Assembly: GCA_036346275.1 (NCBI GenBank)
Contig: CM070713.1
Location: 55,671,567-55,735,566, forward strand
Length of the DNA stretch: 64,000 bases
Reading direction: 5' to 3'
Source of the DNA: Otatea glauca
Lineage: Eukaryota > Streptophyta > Magnoliopsida > Poales > Poaceae
Translations under genes and position numbers: made by a program
Notes under the pieces: generated by a model
What the model saw: only the letters and a program-made list of their open reading frames with translations
Databases searched by the model: none
What the model was told of the DNA's origin: nothing
In this document: in pieces, positions 61,003 through 64,000 of the stretch
How positions within the stretch are numbered: the stretch's first letter is position 1
How the letters are laid out: the number at the start of each line of letters is the position of its first letter

Positions 61003-61790
61003 GCTCATGATTCGTATCTGCTTTAAGGGGACTGAACCTAAGAAACGGGGTCTTGTATCTTCTCATCCTTATCTGTATCCATGCGTAGGGACCGAAACTA
61101 AGAAATGAGGCTTTGGGCACTTGTTCTTGATTCGTATCCGCCAGCGGGACCGAACTAGGAAATGAGGCCTCGAGTCTTCTCACCCTTGATCTGTATCCAT
61201 GCGTAGGGACCGAAACTAAGAAACGAGGATATGATCACTCGCTCTTGATCCATATTCACTAACGGGACCGAAACTAAGAAACGAGGATATGATCACTCGC
61301 TTTTGATCCGTATCTACTAACGGGACCGAACTAGGAAATGAGGCCTCGAGTCTTCTCACCCTTGATCCGTATCCATGCGTAGGGACCGAACTAAGAAACG
61401 AGGATATGATCATTCGCTCTTGATCCGTATTCACTAACGGGACCGAAACTAAGAAACGAGGATATGATCACTCGCTCTTGATCCGTATCCACTAACGGGA
61501 CCGAACTAGGAAATGAGGCATAGAGTCTTCTCACCCTTGATCCGTATCCATGCGTAGGGACCGAACTAAAAAACGAGGATATGATCACTCGCTCTTGATC
61601 CGTATCCACTAACGGGACCGAACTAGGAAATAAGGCCTCGAGTCTTCTCACCCTTGATCTGTATCTATGCGTAGTACCGAAACTAAGAAACAATGATATG
61701 ATCACTCGCTCTTGATCCGTATCCACTAACAGGATCGAACTAGGAAATGAGGTCTTGATGGAGAATGCACCTTGATTCGTACCGCGATGG
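61003..61790 (+). repeat. 58-59-bp minisatellite with higher-order structure
   Basis: About thirteen monomers. Those from 61127 start at 61127, 61186, 61245, 61303, 61362, 61420, 61478, 61537, 61595, 61654 and 61712, and share TTGATCCGTAT and GGGACCGAACTA. Three monomer types are distinguishable: A (GCCTCGAGTCTTCTCACCC end), B (CATGCGTAGGG, GATATGATCACTCGCTC end), C (CACTAACGGG, same end as B). Their order from 61127 is ABC-ABC-AB-AB-A'. Minus-strand ORFs across it are by-products. Confidence 0.92.
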
Positions 61791-63073
61791 AAGATAGGAG
61801 AAAGCTCTTTGACTTGTATCACTTGACTAAACCTAACGGCTAAGGAAGAGCATGATTCTTACCTTCTTTTAACTTCTCCCTTCTTGTGCTTGCAGCGGTT
61901 CTTCTTCTCAAATGTGTTCCTAAAGCGTTTCTTCTCCTCTCAAGTGTTTGCCCCAAAAGTCCTTTTTCTCTCCTCCTTTACCCTCTACTAGCCAGGGTCA
62001 CGAGCTACGCTGCGTCGTGCAAAATTTCATCGCGTGACGCTGCACCATGTGAAATTTGGGAAATTCGGTCGCGTGACATTGTGCTGCCGGAAATTTGGTT
62101 CGACGGATATTTCAGAAAAAATTGCGTAATTTCAGTTTTCTTGTTTTTTTTGAAAAAATGGGTCTCTAGGACCCGTTGGCGAATCCGTGAGTTGCTATAA
62201 ATCGTCGGCGAATCTGTGGGTTTTTTGGGAGAAAACCGCGGAGGGACATAAACGTATTTTCTTTTTTTGGTGTAATTTCGGTTTTCTTGTTTTTTTTAAA
62301 AAAATGGGTCGCTAGGACCTGTCGTCAAATCTGTGTACTGCTATAAACCGTCGGCAAATCTGTGGGTTTTTTAGGAGCAAACTACGGAGGGACCTAAACG
62401 TATTTTCGTTTTTCTTTGGGTCCAATATGCTAAAAACCGATTTTTTGGGACCTAAACATAATTTTGTTTTTCTCCGGTCCATTCTGCTAAAAACCGCTGG
62501 AAGGATCTAAACGTAATTTTATTTTTTAATCCTTTCTATTAAAAATCCGACAGGGGAATCTAAACGTGATTTTAAATATTTCGAAAGACCTTTTCACGAG
62601 AGGGGTGAGGTGGCACGACTAAGACGACACCAATTCCTCTAAGGTATACATTTATAGAGCAAGACAGAAGAGTGGTTGCTTCTTCCAGAGCGGTTACAGC
62701 AACTGTGTTTGTGTGAGCACCTACTGCCACTTCCCTCCTGCATGTATGTGGCTCAACTTCTCTCTGAATTGCATGGTCAACTCCTTCTACACGATGTGCC
62801 ATGCATGTGGCTCAACTTCCTCAGCACCTCCGTATCGCATGCATGCTTGGCTGCAACATGGCCCATTGTGTACTCTTTCCTACTTAATTAATTAACCTTT
62901 TCTCATTTTTTTAAGAAGTTAACCAACTCACTAATAAGGTATTTAGTTCATGCATGTGCATACGACCATGGCAGCCATGCTTTTCTTTTGGACGCAGCTA
63001 GTATAGCTCACGGCACCATTCTTTTTTGTCGTAAATTAATTGGAGAGGCATAAATTATTTGATTTTGCGAGCA
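61791..63073. other. Intergenic region with tandem duplication and GACCTAAACGTA words
   Basis: No gene is recognised. It contains the 147-bp duplication at 62125-62418 and irregular GACCTAAACGTATTTT-type words to about 62575, related to those at 44990-45260. Confidence 0.45.
62125..62418 (+). repeat. 147-bp tandem duplication
   Basis: Copies start at 62125 and 62272 with GTAATTTCrGTTTTCTTG, then AAAAAATGGGTC, GCTATAAAyCGTCGGC and CTGTGGGTTTTTT in the same order. Identity is about 85-90 percent by eye. Confidence 0.85.
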
Positions 63074-63581
63074 CACTACTACAGAACATCATATCACTTC
63101 CGGATCTAAACTGGCATCACTGCCGAATATTGGAACCGGCAGTGATAGTTTGATCATCACTACCGGTTCTATAACCGATAGTGATACCGATATCACTGCC
63201 GGTTTGTATGCGAACACAAGACCAGCTACTCCGAGCGAAGCTTCCTTACCATCTCACCTAACATACACTTCTCAATTACTATAAGATATATTTTCCTTTT
63301 ATCCCTTCATATCCGAAAGTTTCAATGATTATTTGGACATCTAAATGACTTCAAATAAAAAAGTTGTCAACTACAAAGTTATATATCTCATCGAGAGCTA
63401 CAATTTTCATATAAATTTTGTTTTCATCCGACTCCGTATGAAAAAGTTATGATTTTTAAAAAATATTATCACTGTCTATTCGGATTCCGAACCGGCAGTG
63501 ATACTTCCTCCATTATCACTGCCGGTTCTTCTTCAGTCGAGCATTTGTGCCGGTCTAACTTATAAACCGACAGTAGTAGTG
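63074..63581. mobile_element. Small non-autonomous CACTA element
   Basis: The ends CACTACTACAG (63074) and, reversed, CACTACTACTG (63581) are CACTA-type termini. Subterminal CACTGCCGGTT and AACCGGCAGTGAT words occur in both orientations within about 130 bp of each end, as expected for CACTA transposase binding sites. The 508-bp core has no transposase. The 3-bp flanks (GCA and TTA) do not match, so the target duplication is lost. Confidence 0.8.
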
Positions 63582-64000
63582 TTATCACCAGTGGCACTTA
63601 ATCTGTGCATATATGTCTTCTTGATTGATTTTTTTATTTGAACTGTATTGGTATAAAAGGCATCATGTGGAGCTGCTTTATTTGCCACGTAGCCTTGGGC
63701 CCTTGAGTGTGAGGTTTGCCAAAAGCTTAGTTAATTAATTAATATCTTTTTTGTACGAAGCATGTGTGTGTACAGTATGCGCTATCTGTCTAGTACATGA
63801 CCAAGGTATTATTATCACATAAGTCTAACCCATGTAATATTTTAAACTTTATTAAATATTTAGGTACACTGAAATTTTATTGACGGTGAAATAGTTACCT
63901 TAGACTATTTGTTGGTCCTATAATCCACGTATATCATAGCGATTGTTATTTAAATATGATTCACACCTTTTATTTATTTTTTATATTCTAATGGATTTTA
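63582..64000. other. Intergenic sequence at the right edge
   Basis: AT-rich; no gene, repeat or element was recognised. Confidence 0.4.

Noticed and set aside
61391..61822. Repetitive 143-aa protein on the minus strand
   Set aside because: It arises from the 58-59-bp minisatellite; the period is not a multiple of three and the frame is not kept across the array.

Overview
The window is nuclear DNA from a flowering plant, almost certainly a grass (Poaceae). Evidence: spliced genes with GC-rich first exons and AT-rich introns, plant-type promoter motifs (telo-box, site II), and dense nested Copia, Gypsy (Reina-type), hAT, Helitron and CACTA elements. The species cannot be fixed from the sequence alone. 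Exons were read from protein similarity, reading-frame continuity and GT/AG sites; there is no transcript evidence here.

Layout. (1) About 0.3-11.5 kb, + strand: two tandem genes with the same intron position and phase, the same RxPLRDIT destruction-box-like motif and the same LMSMR C-terminus. The first is a UVI4/OSD1 (POLYCHOME) type inhibitor of the anaphase-promoting complex; the second is a shorter Arg-rich relative. The first gene's 7.5-kb intron holds an antisense CNX1 gene fragment, an unidentified decayed ORF, a large dispersed repeat and a foldback element. (2) 12.3-25.5 kb, - strand: an intact-looking 15-exon WD40-repeat gene of about 419 aa. One intron carries a 4.9-kb Copia element (15940-20873). 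(3) 25.65-36.51 kb: a three-level nest 110 bp upstream of the WD40 start codon. An internally deleted hAT element contains an internally deleted Copia element, which contains a Helitron; target-site duplications or canonical termini fix all three boundaries. (4) 36.5-42.7 kb: decayed repeats, including a hAT-transposase C-terminal fragment and a second, inverted copy of the repeat seen at 5-8 kb. (5) 42.8-44.5 kb, - strand: a complete four-exon ribosomal protein L6 gene with a typical plant ribosomal-protein promoter. (6) 46.1-54.5 kb, - strand: a BRX1 (Brix-domain ribosome biogenesis) gene broken twice, by a 5.5-kb Reina-like Gypsy element in exon 1 and by a 17-nt frameshifting deletion in exon 2. 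(7) 54.5-64 kb: no gene recognised; a second short Helitron, MITE-like elements, an LTR-like segment, a 58-59-bp minisatellite with higher-order structure, a 147-bp tandem duplication and a small CACTA element.

Biologically, the low-copy genes concern cell-cycle control (APC/C inhibitors) and ribosome production (RPL6, BRX1), plus one WD40 protein of unknown role. The least expected signal is in the 3.35-kb Copia LTR (32357-35709): at least fourteen small hairpins keep an ACACA-type loop while the stem sequence changes in a paired way.
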